Below, piece by piece: positions 56,399 to 64,000 of a DNA stretch of 64,000 bases (positions are counted from its first letter, which is position 1; the number at the start of each line of letters is the position of its first letter). The position numbers and the translations under genes are program-made. Source of the stretch: Ensifer sp. BR816 (GTDB taxonomy: Bacteria; Pseudomonadota; Alphaproteobacteria; Rhizobiales; Rhizobiaceae); assembly GCF_000378985.1 (NCBI RefSeq), contig NZ_KB905370.1, positions 2,093,830 to 2,157,829 on the forward strand, given 5' to 3'. A model generated the notes under the pieces. The model saw only the letters and a program-made list of their open reading frames with translations, did no database searches and was not told the DNA's origin.

Positions 56399-57316
56399 AT
56401 GAAGCACATCATGAAATGGGCCGCGGCGATCGGCCTTTCCTTGCTGGCGCATGCGAGCGGCGCCATGCTGTTTGCTTCTAGCAACGACGATACTCAGATG
56501 GCCGGTGGTGAGGCAACCGAGGTTGCGCTGCTTGGCAATGCTTTCGATGAGACTCTGCAGGCGGGCGATCCGTCCGATGTCGTCGAGCCGACGGAAGAGA
56601 CCTCCGAGGAGCTGACGCCGACCGAAATCCAGTCGCCGGAAGAGATCGCGGAGGCGGTCGAGCCAACGACTCCAGATGTCGTCTCGGAGCAGCCGTCCGA
56701 AGTGACGCCGACCGACGCGGACGTCATTCTGCCGGCAGAGGAGATGCCGGTGACGCAGGTCGCCGAGGCTCCGGTCACGGCCAGTGTGGCCCCGGTCGAA
56801 ACCGTCGTTCCGGAAGAGAAACCGGAACCGGAAAAGATCGAAAAGAAGGTCGAGAAACCGGAGCCCAAGAAGCCGGTAAAGAAAAAGAAGGTAACGCGGA
56901 AAAAGGCCGGGGAAGGGGGCGAGCAGGCGAGCTCGCAGGTCAAGGGACAGGCGGACGGCGCCCAAAATGCAACGGCCAGCGCCGCCACTGGCGTAAGGCA
57001 AGGTTCCGTGGCTCGGGAAGCGGGCAATGCCGTTCTCGACAACTACAAGGGCAAGGTACAGCGCAAGCTCAATCGGGCCAAACGCTATCCCGCCGAGGCC
57101 AAACGCCAAAGTCTGCGCGGCGTCGCTCACGTACGCTTCACGGTCACGTCCGACGGGGGGCTCGCCGGCGTCGGTTTGGCGAGAAGCTCAGGTTCGCCGA
57201 TTCTCGATCAGGCAGCCCTCGATACTGTCCGCCGCGCTACGCCTTTTCCGCCAATCCCCGCGGAAGCCCGCCGTGGCAGCTGGCCATTCACAGTTCCCGT
57301 TGATTTCACACGGTAA
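56399..57316 (+). CDS. tonB: Energy transducer TonB
   Basis: A 305-aa TonB: an N-terminal hydrophobic anchor (MKWAAAIGLSLLAHASGAMLF), a long acidic Pro/Glu then Lys/Pro-rich spacer (EKPEPEKIEKKVEKPEPKKP, about 138-160), and a C-terminal TonB domain (NYKGKVQRKLNRAKRYPAEA to PVDFTR). It transmits energy to outer-membrane receptors such as heme receptors. ExbB/ExbD are not in the window. Confidence 0.93.
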   Translation: MKHIMKWAAAIGLSLLAHASGAMLFASSNDDTQMAGGEATEVALLGNAFDETLQAGDPSDVVEPTEETSEELTPTEIQSPEEIAEAVEPTTPDVVSEQPSEVTPTDADVILPAEEMPVTQVAEAPVTASVAPVETVVPEEKPEPEKIEKKVEKPEPKKPVKKKKVTRKKAGEGGEQASSQVKGQADGAQNATASAATGVRQGSVAREAGNAVLDNYKGKVQRKLNRAKRYPAEAKRQSLRGVAHVRFTVTSDGGLAGVGLARSSGSPILDQAALDTVRRATPFPPIPAEARRGSWPFTVPVDFTR

Positions 57317-57366
57317 TTTTCTTTGTCGGAAGCGATGCGGAAGGCTCGCATTTGTCTGAATAAATA

Positions 57367-57381
57367 TGACTTGAATACTCA
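57367..57381 (+). promoter_or_regulatory. Second IRO box
   Basis: TGACTTGAATACTCA again fits TGA-N9-TCA and matches the hmuP box at 12 of 15 positions. It lies 130 bp upstream of the DUF2325 gene in an AT-rich stretch that looks like a promoter. Confidence 0.65.
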
Positions 57382-57510
57382 AGTTTATACTTTACTCCGA
57401 TAATCAAGTTTAATAAGTTGCCGCCGTCGCACAACCGATCGGTGTGTGCCAACGAATTTAGATGGCGACCAGGGCAGGGACCCGCTTCGCCGACAGGACG
57501 GAGAGAACGG

Positions 57511-57918
57511 ATGCGCGGCAAGCGACATGCAGGCAAGGGCGGCAAGGGAAAGGCGAGGGAGGAAACGCCTGCAGTGCAGCCCAACGGCGGCAAGGCAACG
57601 CTCGAGGGGCGCAGCTTCCTCTATGTCGGCGGCCGCGATTGCCAAGTTGCCCATTTGCGCGAGATCGCCAGTTCCTATGGTGCGGAACTCCTCCACCATG
57701 ACGGCGGTCTGCGAGAGGCCGTGTCGCGCATCGATCGCGTTCTTCCGTCTGTCGACTGCGTCTTCTGCCCCATCGACTGCATCAGCCACGATGCATGTCT
57801 GCGCGTGAAGACCGGCTGCAAGAAGTGGGGCAAGGCCTTCGTGCCGCTGCGCAACGGCTCGAAATCGAGCCTGGAGAGGGCCCTTCAGGACCTGTCCACG
57901 AACGGCGGCGACAACTGA
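57511..57918 (+). CDS. DUF2325 protein
   Basis: A 135-aa protein. A basic, Gly/Lys-rich N-terminus (1-30) precedes the DUF2325 domain: FLYVGGRDCQVAHLREIASS, HHDGG, VDCVFCPIDCISHDACLRVK. Several cysteines suggest metal or heme contact. The start at 57511 has GGAGAGAA upstream. It follows an iron box and precedes two small genes in the same direction. Function is unknown; an iron/heme role is inferred from context. Confidence 0.8.
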   Translation: MRGKRHAGKGGKGKAREETPAVQPNGGKATLEGRSFLYVGGRDCQVAHLREIASSYGAELLHHDGGLREAVSRIDRVLPSVDCVFCPIDCISHDACLRVKTGCKKWGKAFVPLRNGSKSSLERALQDLSTNGGDN

Positions 57919-57975
57919 TTTCTTGACGACAGCGGCGGCGACCTTCTCCCTGGGTGCCGGCCGCACGGAGAATCG

Positions 57976-58251
57976 ATGATGAACGAAGAACGTCCCGATC
58001 AAATGATGATGATCGGTCTTCACAAGCTCGCATCGGAGCTCGGCGACGGGCTGGTGCCGGAACTCTACGAAGTGCTGACGCGTCGTGCCCGCTTGCTGGA
58101 GGACAATCCCAACGTGGCGGAATTCCCGGCATGGCAGGCCCGTCCTCCGGTCCGCGAGCCGTTCGGAGTTGCGCCGGCGGCAAACGCCGTTATCCTGCCG
58201 TTCCCGCGAAGCGAAGCCGGGATCCCGGAGAAGAAGGCACGTGAAAGGTAG
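57976..58251 (+). CDS. Hypothetical protein in iron-box operon
   Basis: A 91-aa soluble protein I do not recognise. The N-terminal half is helical and Met-rich (MMMIGLHKLASELGDGLVPELYEVL), and the C-terminal half is Pro/Ala-rich. A good Shine-Dalgarno (GGAGAA) precedes the ATG. It is 57 bp after DUF2325 and 4 bp before the heme monooxygenase, so probably co-transcribed. Confidence 0.65.
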   Translation: MMNEERPDQMMMIGLHKLASELGDGLVPELYEVLTRRARLLEDNPNVAEFPAWQARPPVREPFGVAPAANAVILPFPRSEAGIPEKKARER

Positions 58252-58255
58252 CCCG

Positions 58256-58570
58256 ATGTTTGTCGCCATGAACCGTTTCCACGTCGCCCTTGGTCAGGAA
58301 GAGGCATTCGAGGCCGTCTGGAAAGGGCGTGATTCGAGCCTTGCAGACATGCCCGGCTTCATCGACTTCCATCTGCTGCGCGGCGAGAGCGTGCCTGCAG
58401 AAGGCTATACTCCGTTCATCTCCAAATCGAACTGGGAAAGCAGGGACGCCTTCGTCGCCTGGACGAAATCGGAAAACTTCCGGGCCGCCCATCGCAATGC
58501 CGCCGACAATCGGGCCATGTATCTGGGGCCGCCGAAATTCGAAGGCTACACGGTCGTCGAGGGCGCCTGA
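58256..58570 (+). CDS. IsdG/HmuQ-like heme-degrading monooxygenase
   Basis: A 104-aa ABM-fold protein. FVAMNRFHVALGQEEAFEAVW has the conserved Asn7-type position, followed by MPGFIDFHLLRGE, SNWESRDAFVAWTKSENFRAAH (probable axial His) and a KFEGYTVVEGA end. This resembles IsdG/HmuQ heme oxygenases that release iron from heme. The start at 58256 is 4 bp after the previous stop. The iron box and tonB context support the call. Confidence 0.82.
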   Translation: MFVAMNRFHVALGQEEAFEAVWKGRDSSLADMPGFIDFHLLRGESVPAEGYTPFISKSNWESRDAFVAWTKSENFRAAHRNAADNRAMYLGPPKFEGYTVVEGA

Positions 58571-58581
58571 GCCGTCTTTTT

Positions 58582-58944
58582 TCAGCCGCGGGGCAGGAAC
58601 GCCCCCGCAGCGACGGCCAGCCATCCCGCCATCATCGTCAGACCGCCAAGTGGCGCCGACATCGGGAACAGGCCGTGACCGGCGAAGTGACGCATGGTGA
58701 GGTCCCCAGCAAAGAGTGCGGTTCCGGCAGCTAGCAGCAGTGCGGCGAGGGGAGCCGTGCGGAAATGCGCCCATCCGGCATGGAGCGCGACGAGAGCCGG
58801 CGCATGGGCGAGACACATGGCGGATGCCCCGCCGAGCAGCCGCGGATCCGCACCATGTGAAGCGGCCGCGGCGGCGGCGACGCCGAAAACACCCATCAGC
58901 CCGGCAATGAAAAGCGCAATCCCACGCATCCCGCGGTTCGGCAT
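58582..58944 (-). CDS. DUF423 membrane protein
   Basis: A 120-aa inner-membrane protein with four predicted helices. The DUF423 pattern is FIAGLMGVFGVAAAAAASHG and later LFAGDLTMRHFAGHGLFPMSAPLGGLTMMAGW. Function unknown. It is convergent with the heme monooxygenase gene and lies 7 bp downstream of the truncated hemoglobin gene in the same direction. Confidence 0.85.
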   Translation of the reverse strand: MPNRGMRGIALFIAGLMGVFGVAAAAAASHGADPRLLGGASAMCLAHAPALVALHAGWAHFRTAPLAALLLAAGTALFAGDLTMRHFAGHGLFPMSAPLGGLTMMAGWLAVAAGAFLPRG

Positions 58945-58951
58945 TTGATGA

Positions 58952-59344
58952 TCATTCCTTGTTCTGCATGTGATGGGCGAGCCGGGTGATCGGTTCGAGG
59001 ATGATTTCCCGGAGCTTCGGGTGCGTCACCGTCTCCTCGAGGGCGCGGGTGAAGCAGAGCAGCCATTCATCGCGTTCGGCCGGGCCGATTTCGGCGATGA
59101 AGTGCCGCCGGCGCAGCATCGGATGGCCGCGCTTCTCAATATAGATCGGCGGCCCGCCGAGCCAGCCGGTCAGATATTCATAGAGCTTTTCCTCGCTGCC
59201 GGAGAGATCCGGCGGATGCACGGCACGGCAGCGGGTCGCTTCGGGCAGGCTGTCCATCAGCTCATAGAACCGCCGCGTCAGTGCGCGGACCGCGGCATCG
59301 CCGCCGATCGCCTCGTAGAGCGTCGTGGTTTTCGTTTCCGTCAT
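58952..59344 (-). CDS. Group II truncated haemoglobin
   Basis: A 130-aa globin. LYEAIGGDAAVRALTRRFYELMDSLPEA starts the fold, and YEYLTGWLGGPPIYIEKRGHPMLRRRH holds the distal Trp and the proximal His (GHPMLRRRH). Group II members bind O2/NO and may protect against reactive nitrogen species. It is divergent from the TetR-SMR pair. Confidence 0.9.
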   Translation of the reverse strand: MTETKTTTLYEAIGGDAAVRALTRRFYELMDSLPEATRCRAVHPPDLSGSEEKLYEYLTGWLGGPPIYIEKRGHPMLRRRHFIAEIGPAERDEWLLCFTRALEETVTHPKLREIILEPITRLAHHMQNKE

Positions 59345-59450
59345 GATCCTGTCCTTTGCTCACGTTCGTATAGCGGCCCGGCGCCGGGCACAATGTCGGC
59401 CCCTGCCTTGCGGCGTTTCATCGCGTCAGAGGTCTTTCATCCAAGAGGGC

Positions 59451-59486
59451 TTGACAAAACCGTCCAGACGGTATCTTTGGCAGTCA
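59451..59486 (+). promoter_or_regulatory. TetR promoter with overlapping operator
   Basis: The -35 TTGACA (59451-59456) and a -10 TATCTT (59472-59477) bracket the perfect 14-bp palindrome ACCGTCCAGACGGT (59459-59472). The palindrome occupies the spacer, so the TetR protein probably represses itself and the SMR gene. Transcription would start at the ATG or a few bases before it. Confidence 0.65.
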
Positions 59487-60046
59487 TGACAAACGCCTAT
59501 CAAAGAAAGAAGCAGCCGGAGCGGGTTCGCCAGCAATTGCTGGACGTCGCCGCGCGGCTGTCGCTGGAACAGGGGATCGCCGCGGTCACCCTCGAAAAGG
59601 TGTCGCAGGCGGCAGGGGTCAGCAAAGGCGGGCTGCTGCATCATTTTCCCAACAAGCTTGCCTTGCTCGACGGCCTCTTCGACGAATTGATCGGCCGCTT
59701 CGATCGGGCGATCGAGGCGGCGATGGCCGGCGATGCGGAGGAGCGCGGGCGATTTACGCGCGCCTATCTCACCGTTTGCTTTCAGCTCGAAGCGCAGGCG
59801 GAGGGGCAGGGCTGGCGGGTGCTGACGATCGCGCTGCTTGCGGAGCCGCATCTCAAGGCGCGCTGGCGCGATTGGGTGGAACGGCGCTCGGCCGAGTTCG
59901 CCGAGACCGACGGCTCGCCGGATTGCCTGCTCGCCCGATTTGCCGCAGACGGCATCTGGCTTGCCGACCTGATGCAGAGCCATGCCGTCGATGAAGACAC
60001 GAGGGCCGACCTGCTTCAAAAGCTCAAGGCGCTTTCACTGCAGTGA
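59486..60046 (+). CDS. TetR-family regulator of SMR efflux
   Basis: A 186-aa TetR protein with HTH VTLEKVSQAAGVSKGGLLHHF at about 34-54 and a divergent ligand domain. No Shine-Dalgarno is seen before the ATG at 59486, and the promoter places the transcript start at almost the same point, so the mRNA may be leaderless. It lies 51 bp before the SMR gene. A repressor role is inferred. Confidence 0.88.
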   Translation: MTNAYQRKKQPERVRQQLLDVAARLSLEQGIAAVTLEKVSQAAGVSKGGLLHHFPNKLALLDGLFDELIGRFDRAIEAAMAGDAEERGRFTRAYLTVCFQLEAQAEGQGWRVLTIALLAEPHLKARWRDWVERRSAEFAETDGSPDCLLARFAADGIWLADLMQSHAVDEDTRADLLQKLKALSLQ

Positions 60047-60097
60047 TATCGCCGACCACATGGAATCCATCCAACTCGAACTTTTCGGAGACGTGCC

Positions 60098-60439
60098 GTG
60101 AACCCCGCCATGCTCTACACCGTCCTGGTGATCGCCATCGTCTTCGAGGTGCTCGGCACGTCCGCGATGCAGGCGGCGCAGCATTTCACGCGGCTCGCGC
60201 CGACGGTGCTGATGGTGGTCTGCTATGCCGTCGCCTTCTTCTTCCTGTCCTATACGCTGCGCTATATTCCCGTCGGGATCGCCTATGCGCTGTGGAGCGG
60301 CGTCGGCATCGTGCTGATTTCGGTGGTTGGCTACGTCACTTTCGGACAGAAGCTCGACCCGGCGGCGATCCTCGGCCTGGCGCTGATCATCGCCGGGGTG
60401 CTGGTCCTCAATCTCTTCTCGAAGTCGACATTCCATTGA
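60098..60439 (+). CDS. SMR-family multidrug efflux protein
   Basis: A 113-aa four-helix inner-membrane transporter with a GTG start (CGGAG upstream). The essential Glu is in IAIVFEVLGTSAM (residue about 17), and YIPVGIAYALWSGVGIVLI is the conserved third helix of EmrE/SugE-type proteins. It exports cations or guanidinium-like compounds by proton antiport. It is probably co-regulated by the upstream TetR. Confidence 0.9.
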   Translation: MNPAMLYTVLVIAIVFEVLGTSAMQAAQHFTRLAPTVLMVVCYAVAFFFLSYTLRYIPVGIAYALWSGVGIVLISVVGYVTFGQKLDPAAILGLALIIAGVLVLNLFSKSTFH

Positions 60440-60472
60440 GGCGTTGCCGTCGCATCGGCCGCGCTTTGCACC

Positions 60473-61732
60473 TTACGGCGTGATGGTTGATCCGACGGTG
60501 TTCCCCACCGATTGGCCAAAACGGCGGAGCTGCGCGTCGTAATTTCGACGGGTGCGCGGATCGAAAATCATAATCGGCGTCGAGACGGCGACGCTGGCGG
60601 CGCTGCCGACGGTCTGGGCGGTGCCGAGGGCGACAGCGCCCATCCGTTCGCCGAGGCCCACATCCGAATCCGTCACGGTCTGTCCGGCGATCAACCGGTT
60701 GCCGAGCAGCCGCACGACCTCGGGGCTCTCGGCGAACTTGCCGTGGTTGAGCTTGTCGCCGCCTTTGAGTGCCGTCAGGTCGATCACCGTGATGCCCGCC
60801 CTCTCGAGTTGGCTCCGGTAGGGTTCCGCCGCGGGATCGATCTGCCCGAGCCGGTCGATATTGCCGGAGATCCGCCGCGAGATCGTGAGCGCCCGGTCGT
60901 CGCGAGAGACGAAGAGCGTGAATTTCGGCCGCGATTTGCCCATCGCCTGCATCTGCTTCTTGAAGACGTCGACGTCGAGATCGGGCGAGGCGAGGATGAC
61001 GTCGGTGATCTTCGAGGGCACGCGGCCGTCGCGGATTGCCATCTGCCGTAGCGCCTCGACAGTGAGCCACGATCCCATGGAATGCGCCATCACCGTGATC
61101 TCGCCAACGGCCGGATTCTGCACGGCGCGATGGAGCAGCTCTTCGAGAGCGTCGCGCGAGTAGTTGGTGCTTTCCTTGTCGTAATTGTAGTCGAAGATGC
61201 TGGCGCGCGACGGCCAGGTGAAGATGACCGGCGCGACATCGGCATCGGAATCATGGACGATTTGGGCGTAGCGGTAAACGGCGTCCTCGAAGCGGTTGTT
61301 GAAGCCGTGGACGAAAATCAGGACGCGCCGGTTCTTTGGCAGATGCCCGTGGAGCCAAGCCTGCGTCTCCGCCCCGGGCTCCAGCGGTTTGACGCTGACG
61401 GTAGAGAAATCGCGGCTCGGATCGGCCGGCAGTTTCTTCGGCCATTGGACCTGGCCGACCTTGCGGTTCTTCTCGGGGGGGATCGACACGACGATCTCGG
61501 TCAGCGAGAGTTCCGGGTTGCGTTCGCCCGAAAAGAGGACGCCGGGATCGTTGGATGGGGCGCGGGTGGTCGCCACAAGAAGGTCGACTTCCGAGGCGCC
61601 CGCGGCGGAGCCGGAAGGGACAAGGACGCCGACGGGACGCCCGCCGCAGCCGGAAAGGCAGAATAACAGGCCCAGGAAGAGCAAGGCGCGGCTCGCCCGC
61701 GCGGTCAGGTTTCCCCCAGCGATCGACGGCAC
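60473..61732 (-). CDS. DUF900 alpha/beta hydrolase lipoprotein
   Basis: A protein of about 419 aa from a GTG at 61732, which has AGAGGGG 7 bp upstream; another GTG at 61753 is possible. A lipobox LSGC ends the signal region, so it is probably membrane-anchored. The DUF900 hydrolase domain has VLIFVHGFNNRFEDAVYR, the nucleophile elbow MAHSMGSW, an acid in ASPDLDVDVF and a C-terminal His. The substrate is unknown. Confidence 0.82.
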   Translation of the reverse strand: MPSIAGGNLTARASRALLFLGLLFCLSGCGGRPVGVLVPSGSAAGASEVDLLVATTRAPSNDPGVLFSGERNPELSLTEIVVSIPPEKNRKVGQVQWPKKLPADPSRDFSTVSVKPLEPGAETQAWLHGHLPKNRRVLIFVHGFNNRFEDAVYRYAQIVHDSDADVAPVIFTWPSRASIFDYNYDKESTNYSRDALEELLHRAVQNPAVGEITVMAHSMGSWLTVEALRQMAIRDGRVPSKITDVILASPDLDVDVFKKQMQAMGKSRPKFTLFVSRDDRALTISRRISGNIDRLGQIDPAAEPYRSQLERAGITVIDLTALKGGDKLNHGKFAESPEVVRLLGNRLIAGQTVTDSDVGLGERMGAVALGTAQTVGSAASVAVSTPIMIFDPRTRRNYDAQLRRFGQSVGNTVGSTITP

Positions 61733-62042
61733 TCCGAGCCCCCTCTTGAGCACGACCCGAACCGGTCGTCATGACCGGCGACTATCGGACAGCGTTCTCT
61801 CTTCAGCGAAGAAATGGCAGATTTTTGCGCGTCAGGACAGCCTTTGCGATGATTTTTATGCCTGCAGCGGACTTCCGCGCGCCATTCGATTGCGGATCTT
61901 GTGCAATATTTCGCTACAGAACCGGAGCGGGAAATCCCCCTGATATTCATTGAAAAGCGGGATGTCTTTCAATAGCATCGTCGGGTCCCTGACCGGATGC
62001 GGTATTCAGCCGATCCCCCTGAAATAATGAGGAATCTTGGGA
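61733..62042. other. Divergent intergenic region
   Basis: About 310 bp without a gene, between the lipoprotein and the dipeptidase. Two dyads are present: CCGGTC-N5-GACCGG (61762-61778) and ATTGAAA-N11-TTTCAAT (61949-61973). The second lies about 70 bp before the dipeptidase and could be an operator. No clear promoter consensus was identified. Confidence 0.4.
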
Positions 62043-63098
62043 ATGCAGGCGGTTTTCGACGGCCATAACGACGTGCTTTTGCGCCTCTGGCAGCATGCGC
62101 GTGGTGGAAGCGACCCGGTGGCCGAATTCATCGAAGGGACCGACAAGGGTCATATCGACATGCCGCGCGCCAGGGCGGGCGGTCTCGTCGGCGGCCTGTG
62201 CGCCATCTACATCCCATCGGGTGATCTGGTGCTCAGAACGCCGGACAAGAATGGCCATTACGCGACGCCGCTGTCGGAGCCGCTCGATCACTTGCCATCG
62301 CTCGCGACGGCGATCGAGCTTGCCGATATTGCGGTCAGGCTTGACCGGGCGGGCGCCTGGCGACTCTGCCGCTCGACCGGCGAAATCCGCGACGCGGTGG
62401 CGGATCGCACATTCGCGGCCGTCCTGCACATGGAAGGCTGCGAGGCGATCGGACCGGACCTTGCCGCGCTCGAGACCTTCCACGCGGCCGGGCTGCGATC
62501 GCTAGGGCCGGTCTGGAGTCGCCACAATGTGTTCGGCCATGGCGTGCCCTTCGCCTATCCATCATCGCCGGACACAGGCCCCGGTCTCACCGAGGCCGGG
62601 TTCGAACTGGTGCGGGCCTGCAACCGGCTCGGCATCCTGATCGATCTCGCCCACATCACCGAGAAGGGATTCTGGGACGTGGCGGAGACGACCGACCAGC
62701 CGCTCGTCGCCAGCCATTCCAATGCCCACGTCCTGACGCCGGTCGCCCGCAACCTTACCGACAGGCAGCTCGATGCCATTCGCGAGAGCCGCGGGCTGGT
62801 CGGACTCAATTATGCGACGACCATGCTGCGGGCCGATGGGCAGGAGGATGCGGCGACGCCGCTTTCCGACATGGTGCGCCATGTCGACTACATGGTCGAG
62901 CGAGTCGGTATCGACTGCATTGCCCTCGGTTCGGACTTCGATGGGGCGACGATACCGGAGGAAATCGGCGACGCGGCGGGCAATCAGAAGCTCGTTGTCG
63001 CGCTCAGGGCCGCCGGATATGGTGACCGCGAACTTACAAAAATATGCCGCGAGAACTGGCTGAGAGTTCTGGGACAGGCTTGGCACGAGGCTGCCTGA
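62043..63098 (+). CDS. Membrane dipeptidase-like peptidase M19
   Basis: A zinc-dependent dipeptidase of 351 aa, related to renal dipeptidase. The metal-site motif FDGHNDVLLRL is at the N-terminus; later LIDLAHI, VASHSNAH and GSDFDG hold further ligands. The start at 62043 has GAGGAA upstream. It precedes a peptide-type binding protein gene by 47 bp, suggesting uptake and hydrolysis of dipeptides. Confidence 0.92.
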   Translation: MQAVFDGHNDVLLRLWQHARGGSDPVAEFIEGTDKGHIDMPRARAGGLVGGLCAIYIPSGDLVLRTPDKNGHYATPLSEPLDHLPSLATAIELADIAVRLDRAGAWRLCRSTGEIRDAVADRTFAAVLHMEGCEAIGPDLAALETFHAAGLRSLGPVWSRHNVFGHGVPFAYPSSPDTGPGLTEAGFELVRACNRLGILIDLAHITEKGFWDVAETTDQPLVASHSNAHVLTPVARNLTDRQLDAIRESRGLVGLNYATTMLRADGQEDAATPLSDMVRHVDYMVERVGIDCIALGSDFDGATIPEEIGDAAGNQKLVVALRAAGYGDRELTKICRENWLRVLGQAWHEAA

Positions 63099-63145
63099 AC
63101 CCATGAAGAAGAGCCCGCAAAGGGCTAGAAAGAGGGAAGCGCAAA

Positions 63146-64000
63146 ATGATGCATAAGCTCAATGGACGTTTTCGACTTCTGACTGCTACCGCGACGCTCG
63201 CGCTCGTGATGGGTGCCGCTCAGCCGGTCTTTGCTGAAACGCCGAAGGACACCCTGGTCGAGGGTTTTGCGTTCGACGACATCATCACCATGGATCCGGG
63301 CGAGGCCTTCGAGCTTTCGACCGCCGAGATGACCAGCAACACCTACAGCCTGCTCGTCCGCCTCGATCTCAACGACACCTCCAAGGTCGTCGGCGATCTG
63401 GCCGAGAACTGGACGGTTTCCGACGACGGCCTGACCTATACGTTCAAGCTGAAGCCCGGCATGAAATTCGCTTCGGGCAACCCGATCACCGCCGAAGACG
63501 TCGCCTATTCCTTCGAGCGCGCCGTGAAGCTCGACAAGAGCCCGGCCTTCATCCTCACCCAATTCGGTCTTACCGGCGACAACGTCACCGAGAAGGCCAA
63601 GGCCGCCGACGCACAGACCTTCGTCTTTACCGTCGACCAGCCCTATGCGCCGAGCTTCGTGCTCAACTGCCTGACCGCGACCGTCGCTTCCGTCGTCGAC
63701 AAGAAGCTGGTGCTCGAGCATGTCAAGCCAGTGACGCCCGACGACAAGTACAAATACGACAACGATTTCGGCAATGAGTGGCTGAAGACTGGTTACGCCG
63801 GGTCGGGACCCTTCAAGCTGCGCGAATGGCGGGCGAACGAGGTCGTCGTGCTGGAGCGCAACGAAAACTACTATGGCGAACCGGCGATGCTCGCCCGCGT
63901 CATCTACCGTCACATGAAGGAAAGCGCCGGCCAGCGTCTGGCGCTCGAAGCCGGCGATATCGATGTGGCGCGCAATCTCGAGCCGGGCGACTATGAGGCC
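63146..64000 (+). CDS. Peptide/opine-type ABC transporter substrate-binding protein (partial)
   Basis: The open frame runs off the window; 285 codons are present. A signal peptide (LLTATATLALVMGAAQPVFA, residues about 11-30) precedes a family 5 (DppA/OppA) domain: DDIITMDPGEAFELSTAEM, LAENWTVSDDGLTYTFKLKPGMKFASGNPITAEDVAYSFER, and GSGPFKLREWRANEVVVLERNENYYG. GAGGGAAG lies 7 bp before the ATG. It is downstream of the dipeptidase in the same direction and probably begins a transporter operon. Confidence 0.9.
   Translation, partial: MMHKLNGRFRLLTATATLALVMGAAQPVFAETPKDTLVEGFAFDDIITMDPGEAFELSTAEMTSNTYSLLVRLDLNDTSKVVGDLAENWTVSDDGLTYTFKLKPGMKFASGNPITAEDVAYSFERAVKLDKSPAFILTQFGLTGDNVTEKAKAADAQTFVFTVDQPYAPSFVLNCLTATVASVVDKKLVLEHVKPVTPDDKYKYDNDFGNEWLKTGYAGSGPFKLREWRANEVVVLERNENYYGEPAMLARVIYRHMKESAGQRLALEAGDIDVARNLEPGDYEA

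Overview
The window looks like chromosome (or chromid) of an alphaproteobacterium of the Sinorhizobium/Ensifer group. The clues are high GC, a rhizobial bioBFDAZ operon with a BioR box, a urease cluster interleaved with rhizobial accessory genes, the smoCEFGKS-mtlK polyol locus, a PhyR-NepR-RpoE2-HWE kinase general stress locus, and an hmuPSTUV/tonB haem-uptake locus with RirA-type iron boxes. The assignment rests on gene content and recognised families only; no database search was run. No tRNA, rRNA, CRISPR array, prophage or complete insertion sequence was seen.

Layout. 1-5200: biotin operon bioBFDAZ, every junction a 4-bp overlap, behind a BioR site. 5200-6990: two palindromic repeats, then an OhrR-like MarR regulator divergent from a Tat-leader alpha/beta hydrolase with a second internal start. 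7144-15330: urease genes ureD-A-B-C-E-F-G with DUF1272, LprI-like, GT29-like, TIGR02117, peroxiredoxin and ABM-domain genes inserted. 15350-20700: a Crp/Fnr regulator and an RND efflux pair. 21080-36350: reductive pyrimidine catabolism, with an NMT1/THI5-type ABC importer, dihydropyrimidinase, carbamoylase, RutR-like TetR regulator and PreA/PreT dihydropyrimidine dehydrogenase. This block is interrupted by a DUF559 nuclease gene with flanking repeats, a cupin, a diheme/ferredoxin/adenylate cyclase fusion and a LysR-oxidoreductase pair.

36500-46810: sorbitol/mannitol uptake and oxidation (SorC-type regulator, smoEFGK importer, SDR, mannitol dehydrogenase, HAD phosphatase, FGGY kinase). A 271-bp nested palindromic element lies between the mannitol dehydrogenase and the phosphatase. 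46810-50550: the general stress response core. PhyR-type anti-anti-sigma and nepR-rpoE2 are divergent, each with its own GGAAC/CGTT promoter, and an HWE histidine kinase follows. An unannotated gap beside phyR carries a possible RpoE2 promoter, two hairpins and a T-tract, which is a small-RNA candidate. 50580-51470: a YqjE/YqjD-like pair.

51610-58570: haem acquisition (hmuPSTUV, a secreted protein, tonB) and a second iron-box operon (DUF2325, an unknown, an IsdG-like monooxygenase). 58580-64000: DUF423 protein, truncated haemoglobin, a TetR-SMR efflux pair with an apparently leaderless regulator, a lipoprotein hydrolase, an M19 dipeptidase and the 5-prime part of a peptide-type ABC binding protein cut by the window end.

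No wholly new defence or mobile system was found. The most promising items for follow-up are the small-RNA candidate next to phyR, the 271-bp palindromic element, the GT29-like protein inside the urease operon, the redox-cyclase fusion, the iron-box DUF2325 operon, the repeat-flanked DUF559 gene, and the dual-start Tat hydrolase.
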